Positions 4,843 to 7,043 of a DNA stretch of 7,043 bases are shown here, piece by piece. Positions within the stretch are counted from its first letter, which is position 1, and each line of letters starts with the position of its first letter. The DNA comes from Bacillota bacterium (GTDB taxonomy: Bacteria; Bacillota; Clostridia; Lachnospirales; Cellulosilyticaceae), in assembly GCA_023457875.1 (NCBI GenBank), contig JAEXBC010000267.1, positions 1-7,043 of the forward strand, in the 5' to 3' direction. The translations under genes were made by a program, and so were the position numbers. The notes under the pieces were generated by a model. That model was not told the DNA's origin, did no database searches, and was given only the letters and a program-made list of their open reading frames with translations.

Positions 4843-6171
4843 ATGGGACGAATCGAAAAAAGATTATCTTCATCACAAATGATCATTTTAGGCTTTGCTG
4901 GGGTGATTTTGCTAGGTGCATTGATTCTTATGCTTCCAATCTCCAGTCAAAGCAAAACTATGACACCATTTCTGGACTGCCTGCTCACGTCTACTTCCGC
5001 AGTTTGCGTCACCGGTCTGGTCGTCTATGACACTGCTACCCATTGGACGATATTTGGGCAAGCGGTGATTATCATTCTGATTCAAATTGGTGGTATGGGT
5101 GTTATCACAGTGGCAACTGTTATTGCAATGGTAGCCGGCAAAAAAATATCCCTGATGCAGCGAGGAACTATACAGGATGCCATTTCTGCTCCACAGCTTG
5201 GTGGTATTGTAAGGTTCACTGGCTTTATTGTCAAAGGCATCATTCTGATTGAACTGCTAGGAGCAATCATCATGGCGCCGGTGTTTATTCGAGATTACGG
5301 TTTTACAGAAGGAATATGGATGTCTGTATTCCATTCCATATCAGCTTTTTGTAATGCCGGTTTCGATATCATAGATGATGGTATTCTCTTTAATTCTTTG
5401 ATGGGATATACCATAGATCCGATCATCAATATGACCATCATGTTGCTTATTGTTATCGGTGGTCTTGGCTTTCTGACTTGGCGGGATATCTGCACGCAAG
5501 GTATTCACTTTAAACACTATAGGATGCAAAGCAAGGTCATTTTAGTAACTACAATCTCACTGATTATCATCCCCGCGGTATACTTTTTCTTCTTTGAACT
5601 GAATCAGCTGCCGTTTTGGGAGCGATTCTGGGGTTCATGGTTCCAGTCTGTAACAACACGAACCGCCGGATACAATACGACAGATTTGACACAACTGAGC
5701 GAAACAGGCCAGACATTAACTTCACTGCTGATGATTATCGGCGGTGCACCAGGCTCCACCGCAGGTGGCATGAAAGTAACAACTTTTGCAGTAATGGTTT
5801 CTTGTGCGGTTGCAGTCTTCCACAAACGACAAAACGGGCGATTCTTTGATCGTCGCATTGATGATGAAACAATCAAAAATGCCGCAACCGTATTTTTGAT
5901 GTATATTACACTATTTCTGGTTGGTGGTATGACTATCAGTAAAATTGAAGGTATTCCTCTTGTTACTTGTTTGTATGAGAGCGCATCTGCCATAGGTACG
6001 GTAGGTCTTACCCTAGGTATTACTCCAGAATTAGGGATTGTCAGCAAGATGATTCTCATTGTTCAGATGTTTATCGGTAGAGTAGGTGGCTTGACAATCA
6101 TCTTCGCCACACTTTCCATAGCTAAAAACACCCTTTCCAGACTTCCTCTGGAAAAGATAACAGTAGGTTAA
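4843..6171 (+). CDS. ktrB: Potassium uptake channel subunit KtrB (TrkH/KtrB family)
   Basis: KtrB is the membrane pore of the Ktr potassium (often sodium-coupled) uptake system. ATG 4843 follows GGAGG (4831-4835) with a 7-nt gap; 442 residues is normal length. The four-fold M1-P-M2 design is visible through its four pore loops: TSTSAVCVTGL (G58), HSISAFCNAGF (G173), QSVTTRTAGYN (G276) and ESASAIGTVGL (G388). The glycine-rich gating loop of the third repeat is present as GGAPGSTAGGMK (300-311), and the C-terminal part shows MFIGRVGGLT. All filter glycines are kept and there is no sign of decay. It is 18 nt upstream of ktrA, its gating partner, and its leader has possible regulatory structure. 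Confidence 0.95.
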   Translation: MGRIEKRLSSSQMIILGFAGVILLGALILMLPISSQSKTMTPFLDCLLTSTSAVCVTGLVVYDTATHWTIFGQAVIIILIQIGGMGVITVATVIAMVAGKKISLMQRGTIQDAISAPQLGGIVRFTGFIVKGIILIELLGAIIMAPVFIRDYGFTEGIWMSVFHSISAFCNAGFDIIDDGILFNSLMGYTIDPIINMTIMLLIVIGGLGFLTWRDICTQGIHFKHYRMQSKVILVTTISLIIIPAVYFFFFELNQLPFWERFWGSWFQSVTTRTAGYNTTDLTQLSETGQTLTSLLMIIGGAPGSTAGGMKVTTFAVMVSCAVAVFHKRQNGRFFDRRIDDETIKNAATVFLMYITLFLVGGMTISKIEGIPLVTCLYESASAIGTVGLTLGITPELGIVSKMILIVQMFIGRVGGLTIIFATLSIAKNTLSRLPLEKITVG

Positions 6172-6189
6172 GAATTGGAGGTAAAGTAT

Positions 6190-6837
6190 ATGAAATCTGT
6201 ATTATTGATAGGACTTGGACGCTTCGGTAGACATATCGCCATGAAGCTCAATGACCTAAATCATCAAATCATGGCAGTGGACAGCAACGAAGAACGAGTA
6301 AACGCTGTCCTGCCATTTGTAACAAATGCTCGAATTGGTGACAGCACCAATAAGGAGTTTCTTTCCGCCTTGGGCATCCGAAACTTTGAAGCCTGTATCG
6401 TTACTATAGGTGACAATTTCCAAAACTCACTGGAAACAGCATCCTTATTGAAAGAACTGGGGGCGAAGAAAGTGATTGCCAGGGCTTCCAGAGGTGTGCA
6501 GGAAAAATTCCTGCTCCGAAACGGTGCAGATGCAGTGGTTTACCCGGAAAAGCAACTGGCTGCATGGATGGCAGTCCGCTGCACATCGGAGCGTATCATG
6601 GACTACGTAGAACTAGACGAAGATTATTCTATTTTCGAGTTGGTCGTTCCGGCAGACTGGGATAAAAAAAGCATTCTTCAGTTGGACATTCGTAAAAAAT
6701 ATGGCATTAACATTTTGGGTGTGAGAGAAAACGGTAAACTAAATATGAACATAGCACCCAATACTGTCCTTAGCAGAGAAAAAACTATACTGGTCTTGGG
6801 ACAGCAAAAGGCAGTTCAGAAGTGCTTCCGTTTTTAA
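6190..6837 (+). CDS. ktrA: Potassium uptake regulatory subunit KtrA (TrkA family, RCK)
   Basis: KtrA forms a cytoplasmic RCK ring that opens or closes KtrB in response to nucleotides. I choose ATG 6190, eight bases after GGAGG (6177-6181), not TTG 6175; this gives 215 residues, as in other KtrA proteins. The RCK_N domain (about 1-125) starts with the Rossmann loop GLGRFG (G8, G10, G13), and the acidic residue after the second strand is D31 (IMAVDSNEER). GDSTNKEFLSALGI and VIARA are also typical. The RCK_C domain (about 135-215) runs through YSIFELVVPADW to the end; in the family it can bind c-di-AMP. It is co-transcribed with ktrB and followed by a KdpD-type sensor gene. Confidence 0.94.
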   Translation: MKSVLLIGLGRFGRHIAMKLNDLNHQIMAVDSNEERVNAVLPFVTNARIGDSTNKEFLSALGIRNFEACIVTIGDNFQNSLETASLLKELGAKKVIARASRGVQEKFLLRNGADAVVYPEKQLAAWMAVRCTSERIMDYVELDEDYSIFELVVPADWDKKSILQLDIRKKYGINILGVRENGKLNMNIAPNTVLSREKTILVLGQQKAVQKCFRF

Positions 6838-6872
6838 GAACCAACATACAAATCGCAACGGAGGTGAACCTA

Positions 6873-6914
6873 ATGAAAGTCGTTGCTCTAATTATTGTTA
6901 CAAGCTTAGCGTAG
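6873..6914 (+). CDS. 13-residue minicistron MKVVALIIVTSLA between ktrA and kdpD
   Basis: GGAGGTGA (6860-6867) lies five bases before ATG 6873, as good a ribosome site as those of the flanking genes. The peptide is hydrophobic and stops at TAG 6912-6914, with a second TAG two codons later. It could be a leader peptide for kdpD, a tiny membrane peptide, or a truncated relative of KdpF, the small hydrophobic subunit of Kdp pumps. Only length, hydrophobicity and position support the last idea. I do not recognise a family. Confidence 0.4.
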   Translation: MKVVALIIVTSLA

Positions 6915-6940
6915 AAAAAATAGCGGCTTTATGGTAGAAT
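6912..6940 (+). promoter_or_regulatory. Weak candidate promoter for the kdpD-like gene
   Basis: TAGAAA (6912-6917), 17 nt, then TAGAAT (6935-6940), which matches the -10 box at five of six bases and is preceded by TG as in extended -10 promoters. It would start transcription near 6947, leaving only about 20 nt before the kdpD ATG. The -35 box overlaps the minicistron stop. Confidence 0.35.
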
Positions 6941-6967
6941 CTATTCCAGAATCAGGAGGTGAGCGCA

Positions 6968-7043
6968 ATGAAACAAGCTGAAAAAGGAAAGCTGAAAATA
7001 TTCTTCAGTTATGCCGAGGACATCGTTAAGACACAGGCTATGC
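6968..7043 (+). CDS. kdpD: KdpD-type sensor protein, N-terminal start only (cut by window edge)
   Basis: KdpD is a membrane histidine kinase that senses potassium limitation or salt stress. ATG 6968 follows AGGAGGT (6954-6960). Only 25 residues are visible: MKQAEKGKLKIFFSYAEDIV followed by KTQAM. KGKLKIFF and the spacing to KT match the start of the KdpD N-terminal domain, where a Walker A loop of the form GVGKT is expected. Here that loop is DIVKT: both glycines are replaced while Lys and Thr remain. Position after ktrBA supports a potassium-control role. Whether a kinase domain follows cannot be seen. Confidence 0.72.
   Translation, partial: MKQAEKGKLKIFFSYAEDIVKTQAM

Noticed and set aside
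5604..6059. 151-codon minus-strand frame inside ktrB
   Set aside because: Antisense shadow of the conserved pore-loop coding sequence.
1..7043. CRISPR arrays, tRNA or rRNA genes, defence islands other than AbiE
   Set aside because: No spaced repeats, cloverleaf or rRNA-like sequence, and no other defence gene motifs were found.

Overview
This window looks like accessory DNA from a low-GC Gram-positive bacterium, probably a gut Clostridia/Lachnospiraceae-type Firmicute. The reasons are AT-rich genes with strong GGAGG-type ribosome sites, an Arr rifamycin ADP-ribosyltransferase, an IS4-superfamily transposase, AbiE toxin-antitoxin remnants, and a KtrB/KtrA-KdpD potassium module. The genus cannot be fixed from the sequence alone. 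All recognisable genes lie on the + strand.

Left part (1-2590) is a scrap yard of mobile DNA. It opens with a nearly complete arr gene cut by the window edge; only about nine codons are missing. Next comes a short scar carrying the 3' end of an rlmCD/rumA-type 23S rRNA methyltransferase gene. It has two VDMFP motifs and a HVETVVKLSR-stop ending, interrupted by 37 nt. The 3' end of rumA is a known integration site for integrative elements, so this is probably a junction scar. A decayed right end of an insertion sequence follows (about 743-945). A second, intact copy of the same IS family (transposase 1209-2438, right end about 2590) has its own promoter and an upstream terminator that should block read-in transcription.

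Middle (2591-3306) holds the wreck of an AbiEi/AbiEii type IV toxin-antitoxin pair. The antitoxin has lost its N-terminal half at the IS junction and has a frameshift. The toxin has a 13-bp tandem duplication, a nonsense codon and a missing 3' part. A promoter-like TTGACA-17-TATATC inside the toxin remnant may now serve the next operon.

That operon (3324-4515) encodes an IDI-like Nudix hydrolase and an HD-domain hydrolase, 16 nt apart. A large, probably bidirectional hairpin terminator follows at about 4602-4684.

Right part (4843-7043) is a potassium uptake operon: ktrB (membrane channel-like subunit), ktrA (RCK gating subunit), a 13-codon minicistron with a strong ribosome site, and the start of a KdpD-type sensor gene running off the window. 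Two glycines expected in the KdpD Walker A loop are replaced. The ktrB leader contains an inverted repeat and a segment complementary to its own Shine-Dalgarno. I do not see a clearly new multi-gene system. The most unusual material is the layered junction scars, the AbiE decay and the altered KdpD P-loop beside a minicistron.
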